Shown: positions 45,602-54,903 of the stretch, piece by piece
Position numbering within the stretch: position 1 is the first letter of the stretch
How the letters are laid out: each line of letters opens with the position of its first letter
Source: Desulfuromonas sp. KJ2020
GTDB taxonomy: Bacteria > Desulfobacterota > Desulfuromonadia > Desulfuromonadales > SZUA-540
DNA: 64,000 bases
Assembly (NCBI RefSeq): GCF_024197615.1
Contig: NZ_JAKUKE010000003.1
Coordinates: 41,684-105,683, forward strand
Reading direction: 5' to 3'
Notes under the pieces: generated by a model
What the model was told of the DNA's origin: nothing
The model's input: the letters and a program-made list of their open reading frames with translations, nothing else
The model's database searches: none
Position numbers and translations under genes: made by a program

Positions 45602-48019
45602 TCAATGGTCGGCAAAGGCGACTTTATAGACATCCGCATAGTCGCGGGCAAAATGAACGTCCAGCCCTTCCTGCAGGTAATCGGGCAGTTCCTCGAAATC
45701 CTTGCGGTTGCCTTCGGGGAAGATCAGCGTCTTGAGGCCGGCCCGGCGGGCGGCGATGGTCTTTTCCTTGACGCCACCGATGGGCAGAACCCGTCCGGTT
45801 AGAGTCAGCTCACCCGTCATCCCCAGTTTTTTACGGACCGGCCGACCGGTGATCATGGAAAGGAGGGCCGTGGTCATGGTGACGCCAGCGGAGGGGCCGT
45901 CTTTGGGGGTGGCGCCGGCGGGGACGTGCAAATGGACGAAATGGGAGTCAAAGAAGTTTGCCTTGGCCCCGTACTCTTCCAGGTGGGCCATGACGTAGGA
46001 ATAGGCGATTTCCGAGCTCTCGACCATGACTTTGCCAAGCTGGCCGGTTTGCTTGAAGCCCTTGCCTTTGCTGGGCATGGCTGTTGCCTCGATGGCCAAG
46101 GTGGCGCCGCCCATGCTGGTCCAGGCCAGGCCGGTGACGACGCCGGGGACATCCTCAAAGAGTTCCTCCTGACTGAAAACCGGCTTGCCCAGGTAGGTTT
46201 CGATGTCGGTCTTACGAATGACGATATCCTCGTCGCGACCCTCGGCAAACTCCATGGCGGCCTTGCGCATGATCTTCTTGATCCGGTTCTCCAGGTTGCG
46301 CACCCCGGCCTCGCGGGCGTAGCCATCGATAATCTTTTCCAGAGCATCGCGGCGTATGCGGACCCGACTCTTCTCCAGGCCGTGACTGCTGAGAGCCTTG
46401 GGGATGAGGTAGCGCTTGGCGATTTCGATTTTCTCCTCCAGGATATAGCCCGACAGGTGGATGATCTCGGTGCGGTCCAGCAGCGGCGCGGGAATGGTGT
46501 CGAGCTGATTGGCCGTGGCCACGAAAAGGACGTTGGAGAGATCGAAGGGGACGTCGAGATAGTGATCGCGGAAGCTGGCATTCTGTTCGGGATCGAGGAC
46601 CTCCAGCAAAGCCGAGGCGGGGTCGCCCTGGAACGAAGCGCCGATCTTGTCGATTTCATCGAGCATGAGCACGGGATTGGCCGTACCGGCATTCTTCATG
46701 GCCTGGATAAATTTGCCGGGCATGGCGCCGATGTAGGTACGGCGGTGTCCCTTGATCTCGGCCTCGTCCCGCATGCCGCCAAGGGAAAAGCGGAAGAAAG
46801 AGCGCCCCAGGGCGCTGGCAATGCTTTTGCCGACGGAGGTCTTGCCGACACCGGGAGGCCCGACCAGCAGCAGGATGGAGCCGGATATGTCCCCCTTCAT
46901 CTTGCCGACGGCGATGAACTCCAGAATGCGTTCCTTGACGTCCTTGAGCCCGTAATGGTCGCGGTCAAGCACTTTGCGGGCCCGCCCGATGTTGTAGGCG
47001 TCCTTGCTGAAGTTGCCCCAGGGCAGGATGGTCAGCCACTCCAGGTAATTGCGGCTGACGTTGTATTCCGGCGACGAGGGGTCAAGGAGCTGCAGCTTTT
47101 CCAGTTCCTCATTGATGGCCTTGGCCGCCTCGGGGTTGGGTTTCAGGGTTTTGAGCCGCTGTTTGAACTTTTCCGTCTCGGCGGTCTTGCCGTCCTTTTC
47201 CAACCCTAGTTCTTTTTTGATGGCTTTGAGCTGTTCCTTGAGAAAAAATTCGCGCTGCTGAGCCGAAATCTTTTCCTCGATCTGCTTGGAGATGCGGCTT
47301 TGCAGGCGGCTGACTTCCAGCTCTTTTTTCAGCAGGACCAGCACCCGGTCGATGCGTTTGCGGATATCGAAAGTGGCCAGGATCGTCTGCAGTTCCTGGC
47401 CGTCGGCCGTGGTCAGGTTGGCGGCGAAGTCGGCCAGGCGGCCGGGATCGTCCATGCTGGAACGGTTGAGAAAGAGTTTGATCTCCTCCGAAAAGAGGGG
47501 ATTGATCTGCACCAACTCCTTCAGGGTGGAGATGATGGCCAGCGAATAGGCCTTGAGTTCCTGGTTGACGGAGAGTTCGGGGCTGAAGCGGTACTCGACC
47601 CGGGCCCGAAAGCCTTGGGGCGCCGGACGGACGGTTTCGATGGTGAAGCGTTCCAGGCAGTTGACCAGCAGCTGCACCTTGTCGTCATCCATGTCGATGA
47701 TTTTGACGATTTTGCCGGCGACCCCCGTACGGTGGAAGTTGTCGGGATGGTCGTCCTGTTCGATGTTTTTGACCAGCACCAGGCCGATGGTCTGGGAGGG
47801 GCTTTCCATGGCCTGCCGGACGGTCTCCACTTTATCGTTGCCGGACAGCATCATGGGAATCAGGATCCCCGGAAAGGCCGGCCGGGGGCGCAAAGGGACC
47901 AGAGGCAGCTCTTCCGGCAGAAGATCGGCGGCCAGAACCAGACCGCCCGCCGGTTCACTGACCGGCTCTCCATTGCCAACGCGATCTTCCTCGATGATTT
48001 TATCCTGTTCGTCGTTCAT
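45602..48019 (-). CDS. lon: ATP-dependent Lon protease
   Basis: AAA+ serine protease degrading damaged and regulatory proteins in the cytoplasm. 805 residues. N-terminal LON substrate domain (about 35-230), coiled region, ATPase with GPPGVGKTSVGKS and LMLDEIDK, and the C-terminal protease with catalytic S710 in KDGPSAGVTM and K751 in GGVKEKTIAARR, the Ser-Lys dyad. AAGGAG precedes ATG 48019. A predicted promoter lies about 40 bases upstream. Confidence 0.97.
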   Translation of the reverse strand: MNDEQDKIIEEDRVGNGEPVSEPAGGLVLAADLLPEELPLVPLRPRPAFPGILIPMMLSGNDKVETVRQAMESPSQTIGLVLVKNIEQDDHPDNFHRTGVAGKIVKIIDMDDDKVQLLVNCLERFTIETVRPAPQGFRARVEYRFSPELSVNQELKAYSLAIISTLKELVQINPLFSEEIKLFLNRSSMDDPGRLADFAANLTTADGQELQTILATFDIRKRIDRVLVLLKKELEVSRLQSRISKQIEEKISAQQREFFLKEQLKAIKKELGLEKDGKTAETEKFKQRLKTLKPNPEAAKAINEELEKLQLLDPSSPEYNVSRNYLEWLTILPWGNFSKDAYNIGRARKVLDRDHYGLKDVKERILEFIAVGKMKGDISGSILLLVGPPGVGKTSVGKSIASALGRSFFRFSLGGMRDEAEIKGHRRTYIGAMPGKFIQAMKNAGTANPVLMLDEIDKIGASFQGDPASALLEVLDPEQNASFRDHYLDVPFDLSNVLFVATANQLDTIPAPLLDRTEIIHLSGYILEEKIEIAKRYLIPKALSSHGLEKSRVRIRRDALEKIIDGYAREAGVRNLENRIKKIMRKAAMEFAEGRDEDIVIRKTDIETYLGKPVFSQEELFEDVPGVVTGLAWTSMGGATLAIEATAMPSKGKGFKQTGQLGKVMVESSEIAYSYVMAHLEEYGAKANFFDSHFVHLHVPAGATPKDGPSAGVTMTTALLSMITGRPVRKKLGMTGELTLTGRVLPIGGVKEKTIAARRAGLKTLIFPEGNRKDFEELPDYLQEGLDVHFARDYADVYKVAFADH

Positions 48020-48058
48020 GCGTAGTGACTCCTTGAGATGACGGATGACGGTTCTGGA

Positions 48059-48087
48059 AAGCTAATCATTTGCCTTCTGAATGTCAA
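48059..48087 (-). promoter_or_regulatory. candidate lon promoter
   Basis: On the minus strand TTGACA (48087-48082), 17-base spacer, TAGCTT (48064-48059). Perfect -35, poor -10 (3/6). No clear sigma32-type pair seen. Confidence 0.4.
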
Positions 48088-48164
48088 CCGTCGGCGGCCG
48101 GCGGCGAAAGGTTTCACGAGGAAGGTCAAGAGTAGGCCGAGCAGGCGCCAACTCGCGGAGAGGA

Positions 48165-49163
48165 TTAAAAACGATGGCGAAGAGCGAGGTGAAAGACCAC
48201 GTCCGGGGCAGTGGCGACGACAATATCCTCTGTCACGCCGAGATCGAGCTGGGTGCGTGGAGACAGGCCCAGGCTGCCCCCCAGGGTGAGTTGGGCGGCG
48301 GGAGTGGAGATCTCATCAAGGTCGCTGTCGTCGTAAAAGGGAGTATGTCCATCCACTTGGATTTTGAAGGCGATCCAGTCGGCTGGGGCCCAGCCCAGGC
48401 CGCCGGTGCCAAAGGCCGCCAGGTTGCGCTGCTGGTTCTTGAGCACGTCGCCATCACTCATGGCGAGAAGGCCGAAGTTCCCCCACAGCGACCAGTCGCC
48501 CCCAGGTCCGGGGCGCTGGGTACCGGCGCTGAGAGAAAGGGCCAGGTCGGTGCTGCCGCTGCCGAGCAGACGGTCGCTGTCGCCGGTCGGCAGTTTGAGG
48601 GTGAACCGCAGGGCGACACTGTCACGGCCATTGTTCTGACCGACGAGCTGTCGTCCCAACGCAAAGCTCACATCGCCCAGACCTTCGGTAGCGTCCGTCA
48701 GGTTTAGGGCGGTGCGGCCGGAACGTTCATAGTGGTAGGCGAGGTGATCGCGGGGGGCGTGATCACGGCCGCCCTGGGGGAGAGAGAAAAAGGAGTGCCA
48801 GTCTTCGATAAAGGCGTCGAGAAAGCCGCCACGGTGCCAGAGCATGGGGATATCCACCCCGATTTCCCAGCCGGCCGGCAGACCGTGGCGCAAGGCCAGG
48901 TTCAGCCGCGAGGTCTCCCCATCGAGGAGGATGCTTTCGTTAGAAGACGTATGGCGGGTGTAGTTGCTGGCCAGGTCGAAAGAGAGGGTGCCTTCCCACT
49001 GCCCAGCGGTCAGCAGGGCACTGCGCTCGGCGGCCGGCAACCCGTAGATCTGTACCAGGGGGCTCCGGTTGCTGGTACGAAAAGGCTCGATATCAATGGC
49101 CTGGCCGGGCACGGGAGACAGGGTGAGAGCCAGTATCGCCAAGACCTGAACTTTTTTCAGCAT
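48165..49163 (-). CDS. DUF3187 family outer-membrane-type protein
   Basis: 332 residues from ATG 49163 (AAGGA upstream). Signal peptide about 1-22 (VLAILALTLSPVPGQA). The mature part alternates hydrophobic and polar residues and ends in aromatic LALRHRF, typical of a beta-barrel; PTGDSDRLLGSGSTDLALS is the recognisable DUF3187 segment. 28 bases after gspN, likely the last gene of the gsp operon. Role unknown; it could serve the secretion system or its substrates. Confidence 0.8.
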   Translation of the reverse strand: MLKKVQVLAILALTLSPVPGQAIDIEPFRTSNRSPLVQIYGLPAAERSALLTAGQWEGTLSFDLASNYTRHTSSNESILLDGETSRLNLALRHGLPAGWEIGVDIPMLWHRGGFLDAFIEDWHSFFSLPQGGRDHAPRDHLAYHYERSGRTALNLTDATEGLGDVSFALGRQLVGQNNGRDSVALRFTLKLPTGDSDRLLGSGSTDLALSLSAGTQRPGPGGDWSLWGNFGLLAMSDGDVLKNQQRNLAAFGTGGLGWAPADWIAFKIQVDGHTPFYDDSDLDEISTPAAQLTLGGSLGLSPRTQLDLGVTEDIVVATAPDVVFHLALRHRF

Positions 49164-49191
49164 GGGCAAATCCTTGGCAGTCGGCACGGCC

Positions 49192-50082
49192 TCAACGCAG
49201 CTGGGCGTTGCTCAGGGTGCCCATGAGGCGCAGGTTGAAGGTGCCGCTGCTGTCCGCTTTGGCAAACAGCCCCAGCATATCTCGCAGGGCGGGGTCGAAC
49301 CCCGCCCCGGGGGTCAAGCCGAAGGTCAGATTGACCCGGCTGCGTCCGACGGGTTGAGTGAGCAGAAGGGTGCCGCTGCCGGTCAGGGACGCGTCGCCGC
49401 CGCTGTTTTCGATTTTTTCGAGACGCAGGGAAGGGCCTTTGCCGCCCCCTTGCATGCTAACTGCCCCCAGTTGCAGGGTGTCGCTCTGGGCCCCGATGGC
49501 GCTCATGCCGGTCAGGCTGAGTTCGCGCAGACTGGCGTTTAAGGCCGTCTCGGTATCGGGGCGGATAGGCCAGGTGCCGGTGAAGGAAATCGCGTCGACG
49601 GCGATGGCAACCTGAATCGATGACCTGGGCGCCACAGGCAGTTCAAGTCGCAGGGAATCGGCCAGAGCCTCAATCTCCCCACGCTTTTTTATCCTGGCCT
49701 CCACCTGCCCCTCGTACAGGTGCGCTTTGACCTTCACGCCGGGATTGCCGCTCAGCAGGCTCAGCCACAGGGGCTTGACCTGCAGGGTTTCTATGACGAC
49801 ATCCCGCGGCAGGCCGGCGGCGCTTACCCGGAGGTCGGTGGCGACAAGAGCTGGCGGGAAGGCCAGTTTCAGACTGTCCATGGTGACCTGCACCTGGGGG
49901 TCAGTGGAGAGTTCCTGCTCAAGACGCTGGCGCAGAGCGTCCGTCGGGAAGAAAAAATAGAGCCCCAGGACAAAGCAGGCCAGCAAGACGGCGAACCCGG
50001 ACAGCAGCAGACGCAGGTTCGAGGTGCTCCGGCGACTGGAATCCGGCTGCTGTTTATGGCGACGGAAGTGGAAAAACGTCAT
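49192..50082 (-). CDS. gspN: type II secretion system protein N
   Basis: Inner-membrane protein with a large periplasmic domain, accessory to type II secretion. 296 residues: membrane segment about 25-48 (LLLSGFAVLLACFVLGLYFFF), then an AsmA-like repetitive periplasmic region with many short beta segments (VQVTMDSLKLAFPP, VIETLQVKPLWLSLLSG). Weakly conserved family; call rests on position after gspM and topology. Its ATG overlaps the gspM stop (ATGA). Confidence 0.8.
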   Translation of the reverse strand: MTFFHFRRHKQQPDSSRRSTSNLRLLLSGFAVLLACFVLGLYFFFPTDALRQRLEQELSTDPQVQVTMDSLKLAFPPALVATDLRVSAAGLPRDVVIETLQVKPLWLSLLSGNPGVKVKAHLYEGQVEARIKKRGEIEALADSLRLELPVAPRSSIQVAIAVDAISFTGTWPIRPDTETALNASLRELSLTGMSAIGAQSDTLQLGAVSMQGGGKGPSLRLEKIENSGGDASLTGSGTLLLTQPVGRSRVNLTFGLTPGAGFDPALRDMLGLFAKADSSGTFNLRLMGTLSNAQLR

Positions 50083-50606
50083 TGGCTTTTTCCCAGAGAG
50101 GCGATGACCAGGGTGGCATCGAGCTGTGAACGGTTGTCGAAGCGGGTCTTGACGCGCAGGTTTTTCACGCGCAAGAAGGCTTCGGCGGTCTCAATTTCAT
50201 ACAAGAGTTGAACCAGCTGATCGAGCCGGATTTTCTCCAGCTTGATCTCGACGGCCTCCTCGCGAAAACCGTTTTGTTCCGAGGCCGGCTGGGGACGCAT
50301 GGACACCAGGTTTTCACGGGAGGCGATACGCGCCCCGGCTTCCTCGACGAAAGAGAACAGGGAGAAAGAGCGGGCGCGGGCCAGTTGGGCCTCGGCCTGG
50401 GCGATGCGCTGGTTGAGGCGGAGAAACTCCTGCCGCAGTTGCTGAATCTCCCCCATCTGGCGCTGCCGCGAGGTAATCTGGCTGTCGAAACGTTCCATGG
50501 CATTGCGGTAGGGAGACCAGACCAGCAGGTACGCCAGGGCCAGCAGCACGAACAGGCCACCTACTGTCAGGATAAGGCGCTCCCTCGGGGTCAGATTGGC
50601 AATCAT
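50079..50606 (-). CDS. gspM: type II secretion system protein M
   Basis: Inner-membrane assembly-platform protein partnering GspL. 175 residues from ATG 50606. Membrane segment about 12-29 (LTVGGLFVLLALAYLLVW), coiled coil (about 32-80) and a ferredoxin-like periplasmic domain (about 90-170). The frame is open 65 codons further up but only inside gspL. Overlaps gspL and gspN by 4 bases each. Confidence 0.85.
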   Translation of the reverse strand: MIANLTPRERLILTVGGLFVLLALAYLLVWSPYRNAMERFDSQITSRQRQMGEIQQLRQEFLRLNQRIAQAEAQLARARSFSLFSFVEEAGARIASRENLVSMRPQPASEQNGFREEAVEIKLEKIRLDQLVQLLYEIETAEAFLRVKNLRVKTRFDNRSQLDATLVIASLGKSQ

Positions 50607-52006
50607 TGGGCACCTCCCTGCTTGGCGGGTGTCAGGCTGAGCCGAAAATCGACCAGATTGCCTTCCAGGCTCATCTTGGCGTCGGAAATCTGCACAGAGG
50701 CGTAGTCTTTCGTCTGCTCCAGGGCTTTGACGATGCGATTGATGGCGTCGAAGGAAGTCGTCTGCCCCTCCATCCGGATGCCTTCCTCGCTGTAATTCCA
50801 TTCACGGATATCGACCGTGACATCGTTTGGAATGGTTTGCGAAATCTGCTGCAAAGAAGCCAGTGGCGTGCGGGTCTGGTCCAGGCCGAAGAGAACCAGC
50901 TTGTCCTGCAATTCCTTCACCTTGCCCCGCATCTGCAGGGGGATGTCCACAATGGCTTGTGGCCCGGGGAAGGTTTCCCGAAACGCCTTGGTCATTTCAG
51001 CTTGCAGGGCCTGGGCCCTTTGGGCCTTGCTGGAGTAGTTCAGGGTGGCCGATCCCGCCAGGGCCAAGAGGATGAGGGCGACGAGAATGCCAGCGCTGAT
51101 GAGGTGGGTGCGGTTAATACCCCATTGGCTTTTCAGGGCGAAGGGGCCGCGCCGAAAATTGAAACCCTTGTCTTTTTCTCCCAGCCCTGCCCGCATGGCC
51201 AGAGCCACCGCCGGCAAAAACTCCGGGGTGACGTCCCCATCGTCTGCCAGAAAGGCCGGGATGCGTACCTGCGTCCCCTGCTTTTGCAGATGTTGCTGCA
51301 ATGCCGGGGTGACGGCTGTTCCCATGAGGAAGAAAGGGAGATCTCCATGGTCTGTCCCTTGCTGCAGGGCCCGGCCCTCTAGATGCAGGGCTCGCGCCGT
51401 TTGCTTGGCGCCCTGGCCGGCCGGTAGCGGAAGGATGCGATAGTCGACCAGCCTTCCTTCCTGCACGAGGGAAACGGTGATCTCCTGACTCTGCAGACAG
51501 GCCAGGATGCCCTCATCCACCTGCTTTTTGAGTCCTTTGGCATAGGCAAATGGCGCCAGGTCGATCGTCTGTAGAGGGATTTGCGCCTCTGCAAAAGCCG
51601 TCAGCAGCGGCGGGATGCCTTCGGCTCGAACAGCGGCTGCCGTGACGGAAAAGCTGCCCTCCGGCCCCGGCAGAGGGCGCTGGAAATCGGTAACGCACTC
51701 CTCGATAGAGAGGGGGAGTTGGGAGGCCAGCTCAAAGTTCAGGGCTGCCGCAATTTTTTTCGGGTCGGCAAAGGGGAAGCTGAGGCGTCGCACGAACCCT
51801 TCCCGCGCCGGCAGGGCGGTGGCAAAACGGTCGCCGTAGTGCAGCTCGGTTCCGACCAGTTCTTTAATCGCCTCCGCCAAGTCGGTCTCATCGACGTAGG
51901 ACCGGCGGCCGAGGCTTATTTGGGCCGGCTCCCCCTTTTCCTGCTGAAGAATGGCCACCCTCAGGGTACCAGCATCCAGATCAATTCCTATCTGTCGTTT
52001 TGCCAT
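50603..52006 (-). CDS. gspL: type II secretion system protein L (PilM/PilN-like)
   Basis: Links the cytoplasmic ATPase GspE to the inner-membrane platform. 467 residues. Cytoplasmic actin-like domain about 1-290 (GIDLDAGTLRVAILQQ at the start), a membrane segment about 305-322 (ISAGILVALILLALAG), coiled coil, then a periplasmic PilN-like domain. ATG 52006; 5 bases after the gspK stop. Confidence 0.88.
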   Translation of the reverse strand: MAKRQIGIDLDAGTLRVAILQQEKGEPAQISLGRRSYVDETDLAEAIKELVGTELHYGDRFATALPAREGFVRRLSFPFADPKKIAAALNFELASQLPLSIEECVTDFQRPLPGPEGSFSVTAAAVRAEGIPPLLTAFAEAQIPLQTIDLAPFAYAKGLKKQVDEGILACLQSQEITVSLVQEGRLVDYRILPLPAGQGAKQTARALHLEGRALQQGTDHGDLPFFLMGTAVTPALQQHLQKQGTQVRIPAFLADDGDVTPEFLPAVALAMRAGLGEKDKGFNFRRGPFALKSQWGINRTHLISAGILVALILLALAGSATLNYSSKAQRAQALQAEMTKAFRETFPGPQAIVDIPLQMRGKVKELQDKLVLFGLDQTRTPLASLQQISQTIPNDVTVDIREWNYSEEGIRMEGQTTSFDAINRIVKALEQTKDYASVQISDAKMSLEGNLVDFRLSLTPAKQGGAQ

Positions 52007-52011
52007 AGGCT

Positions 52012-52944
52012 CTAATTTACCTTGAGAAAGAGTAGTTGATCCCCCGATTTGCGGACGACGCCCTCCATAGAGCGGCTGCCGTCGTTAACCGTTGCCCAGG
52101 AACTGATAATGTAGGTCGGGCTGGTCACGGCAAAGGAGGTGCGCAGCAGGGTGTCCATGCCCGGCAGGCGGTTCAGTTCCTTAAGGTCTTCCGACGTCAT
52201 AAAGGGCCGTGCCTCCCGCAGGGCGATGATGTCTTCCGCCGTGGTCCGGTCGATTTCCGGGTCGGCGGACAGGCTCATGAGCACTTCCGCCGTGGCGGTG
52301 TTGACGTTGATCTCATCGCCACCATGGACCGTAAGGTGGGGGCGCACCAGCCGGACGATTTCGGGGGTGAACCCGCGGATCAGCTCCAGTTCATCCAGAC
52401 TGTCCAACGGGGCGTTTTTACAGGGATAGGGGCGCGCCAATCCCTGATAGTATTCGCTTTCGGCTCCTAAGCCATCACCCTGGTAGATTTCCTCGTCGCG
52501 ATCGATCCAGTCAATGAGGGCGGCGGTCAGATCCTCAGGTTCCGGTAGACCCAACAGGTCGAAAAAACGGTTGAAGCGATCAATGAACACGCTGTTGGGG
52601 TTGACACCAAGGGTGTCGACCAGGCGGTTGATGTCCAGTTTGCCGCCCTGATCCTCGATCTGGATGGTGACAAATCCCTCCCCGACCGGATAATTGACGA
52701 CCCCCAGTGACCAGGTCTCTCCTTGGGCGTCGTAGCTGTTCTTGTCCTCCTGGAGCAGGACGCGGCCGACGCGGATCCCCCCTTTGGCCAGGTAGTAGGC
52801 GCGGGAGCTGTCCCGGAAGGTTTCCGTCAGCCGGATGTCCACCAGGGTGGAAAAGGCAAACTCAGTCAGCAGCGAAGCCAGCAGCGCCACGATGACCAGA
52901 ACGAGCAGCAGCACCGATCCTCTTTCGTTTCTTCCGACCCTCAT
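52012..52944 (-). CDS. gspK: type II secretion minor pseudopilin K
   Basis: Tip pseudopilin capping the pseudopilus. 310 residues, the largest pseudopilin as usual. Prepilin leader MRVGRNERG ends in Gly; the mature N-terminus SVLLLVLVIVALLASLL lacks the usual Glu at +5, a known GspK feature. The large globular domain carries DIWFSAM-like helical repeats (LDINRLVDTLGVNPNS, INVNTATAEVLMSL). ATG overlaps the gspJ stop by 4 bases. Confidence 0.9.
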   Translation of the reverse strand: MRVGRNERGSVLLLVLVIVALLASLLTEFAFSTLVDIRLTETFRDSSRAYYLAKGGIRVGRVLLQEDKNSYDAQGETWSLGVVNYPVGEGFVTIQIEDQGGKLDINRLVDTLGVNPNSVFIDRFNRFFDLLGLPEPEDLTAALIDWIDRDEEIYQGDGLGAESEYYQGLARPYPCKNAPLDSLDELELIRGFTPEIVRLVRPHLTVHGGDEINVNTATAEVLMSLSADPEIDRTTAEDIIALREARPFMTSEDLKELNRLPGMDTLLRTSFAVTSPTYIISSWATVNDGSRSMEGVVRKSGDQLLFLKVN

Positions 52945-53546
52945 CCCTGCCCCCGGCTCCCCTGCAGTTCAAAAGCCGTGGTGAAGGGGATCGTGCGATC
53001 GCCGAGGCGCAGGTGAAAGTTGATTTCGAGGATCTGCGGCAATCCCTGTTGCCAGTCTTCGTGCCAGGTGCCATTGGCAAAACAGCGGATCTGAAAGTCT
53101 TCAATGCCTGACGCCAGCCGGTAGAAGGTCTGCTCGGTCCCTTCCGGGTGGAACAGCGGGTATTCGCTGCGGAACAGGGCCCGGTCTCCTTCTTCGCTGT
53201 CGGGATCGGGGCGCACGTCGTAGCGGACAATGACGATGCCGCCGGCGCCCCCCTGCGGCGTACTGGCGGTGGTGGACAGGGTCAGCCGCGGCAGGTTGTC
53301 CTGGTTCTTCTCCAGCACGAAGAGGGTTTTTGGGTTTTCCTGGCGCAGATAGGTGCCGCGGACCTCCTTGCCGAGGCGATCGCAGAGTACCCTGGCCTGG
53401 TGGTAGGCGGCGCTGTCCGCCTCTACGCGCTCCTTGGCGGAGCTGACCGAACTGAAAACGCCGTAGATGGTCAGCATGACCGTGGCGGCGATGGCCACGG
53501 CGATCGTGATTTCGATGAGGGTGAACCCCGCTTGGCGTCCAGGCAT
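52941..53546 (-). CDS. gspJ: type II secretion minor pseudopilin J
   Basis: Minor pseudopilin of the tip complex. 201 residues from ATG 53546; TTG 53564 would add six residues and overlap gspI. Leader MPGRQAG then FTLIEITIAVAIAATVML, with Glu at +5. The C-terminal globular domain includes GIEDFQIRCFANGTW, the segment typical of GspJ. Confidence 0.9.
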   Translation of the reverse strand: MPGRQAGFTLIEITIAVAIAATVMLTIYGVFSSVSSAKERVEADSAAYHQARVLCDRLGKEVRGTYLRQENPKTLFVLEKNQDNLPRLTLSTTASTPQGGAGGIVIVRYDVRPDPDSEEGDRALFRSEYPLFHPEGTEQTFYRLASGIEDFQIRCFANGTWHEDWQQGLPQILEINFHLRLGDRTIPFTTAFELQGSRGQG

Positions 53547-53556
53547 TACGTCACCA

Positions 53557-53937
53557 TCAGTCAAAAATAAAGGAGTTCAGCTCAACTCCCTCCTGGCGGG
53601 CCGCCTCGCCCCACAGGACCGCCACCGTCACCATTTTCACGGAAGGCAGGGGCGTGTCGCTGTAGGTCACCTGCCAGCGGTAGTCGGCGAAGGGCTCCTC
53701 GAAGGGGGCTTCATCCTCACGCACCTGTAAGGTGCCCTGCTCGGCCTCGACTTCGATCTGGGCCATCCTCTGCTGCGCCAGCAGCGTGGCCTGGGTGGTA
53801 TGCTGCAGGCGTCCATGCACGGCGATGGAACGATTGCCCAGAGTCAGCAGCGTCACCAGGGCGACGCTGACGATGGCCAGGGCGATCATGACTTCGAGCA
53901 GGGTGAACCCCGCCTCAGAATTCCCGGTAACCTTCAT
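53557..53937 (-). CDS. gspI: type II secretion minor pseudopilin I
   Basis: 126 residues. Leader MKVTGNSEAG, then FTLLEVMIALAIVSVALVTLL with Glu at +5. The rest, with LLAQQRMAQIEVE, is the standard GspI core. Overlaps the gspH end by 23 bases. Confidence 0.9.
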   Translation of the reverse strand: MKVTGNSEAGFTLLEVMIALAIVSVALVTLLTLGNRSIAVHGRLQHTTQATLLAQQRMAQIEVEAEQGTLQVREDEAPFEEPFADYRWQVTYSDTPLPSVKMVTVAVLWGEAARQEGVELNSFIFD

Positions 53938-54433
53938 GCACTTCCGTTTCGGCCGTGAAAGGCCTGATCCGCAGAGTCAGGGTTCGCTTCTGGTCGTCCT
54001 GCAGATGGATGATGGTCTCCTCCATCCATCCCACGGGAAAGATGCGGGCGGTCACCTCGCCGGAAGAGCGGCCTCCCGCCCCGGTGATAAAGATATCCTG
54101 AAAGCGGGCATCCCCCTTGAGCCGGGTCTCTTTGCCGAAGCGGTCGGCCTCCGTCAGGGTGCCGTCCGTCTCCAGGCGCTGGGCCTTGTAGCTCGACTGC
54201 CCCAGGTCGAAGACCAGTCGGTACTCCCGCCCCTCCAAGGCCGCTTCATTGAACAGATATTTCACCGTGCCGGCCAGGCGGCGGGCCGAGGCGTCGAGGT
54301 CGTTCTGGCCGACCCCCGTCAGCATGGGGAAGGTCATGGAGGCGAAGAGAGCCAGCAGAAAAACGACGATGGACAGCTCGATGAGCGTGAAGCCACGCGC
54401 GTTATTCGAGGTCCCAGTTGGTAATGTCGGCAT
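53915..54433 (-). CDS. gspH: type II secretion minor pseudopilin H
   Basis: 172 residues from ATG 54433. Leader MPTLPTGTSNNARG, then FTLIELSIVVFLLALFASM with Glu at +5. The N-terminal 10 codons lie inside gspG in another frame (32-base overlap); no start codon exists between the gspG stop and the cleavage site, so the overlap is forced. Globular domain with EYRLVFDLGQSSYKAQR typical of GspH. Confidence 0.88.
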   Translation of the reverse strand: MPTLPTGTSNNARGFTLIELSIVVFLLALFASMTFPMLTGVGQNDLDASARRLAGTVKYLFNEAALEGREYRLVFDLGQSSYKAQRLETDGTLTEADRFGKETRLKGDARFQDIFITGAGGRSSGEVTARIFPVGWMEETIIHLQDDQKRTLTLRIRPFTAETEVHEGYREF

Positions 54434-54842
54434 TTTTCCCTTCGCCTCCCGGTTCGCCGTCGGCCCCATAGGAGAGCAGGTCATAGTCGCCGCGGGTGCC
54501 CGGCGACAGGTAGACGTAGTTGTTGTTCCAGGGATCCTGCGGAATCTTTTTCAGGTAGCCGCCTTCCCGGTAGCGGGTGGGGATCAGGCCGATTTCCGGC
54601 TTTTGGGCCAAAGCGGCCAGCCCCTGCTCCGTCGAGGGGAAGTTCCCGTTGTCGAGTTTGTAAAGGGCCAGGGCCTCTTCGATGCTCTTGATCTGTACGG
54701 CGGCTTTGGTGCGTCGCGCCTCCTCGGGGCGGTCCAGAAGTTGCGGCACGACGATGCCCGCCAGGATGCCGAGGATAACGACCACGACCATGATTTCGAT
54801 GAGGGTAAAACCCCGCTGATTCCTTAAGGTTGAGCGTTTCAT
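54402..54842 (-). CDS. gspG: type II secretion major pseudopilin G
   Basis: Main subunit of the pseudopilus. 146 residues from ATG 54842 (AAGGAG upstream). Leader MKRSTLRNQRG then FTLIEIMVVVVILGILAGI. Residues PQDPWNNNYVYLSPG and SYGADGEPGGEGKNADI match the GspG beta-sheet and calcium-binding loop. 61-base gap after gspF, which suggests stronger independent translation of the abundant subunit. Confidence 0.95.
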   Translation of the reverse strand: MKRSTLRNQRGFTLIEIMVVVVILGILAGIVVPQLLDRPEEARRTKAAVQIKSIEEALALYKLDNGNFPSTEQGLAALAQKPEIGLIPTRYREGGYLKKIPQDPWNNNYVYLSPGTRGDYDLLSYGADGEPGGEGKNADITNWDLE

Positions 54843-54903
54843 GATTATCTCCTTCCGGCCTGGTTTTTTCAGGCCCTTGTCAATCCTCTGGTTGGTGTTC
54901 TTC

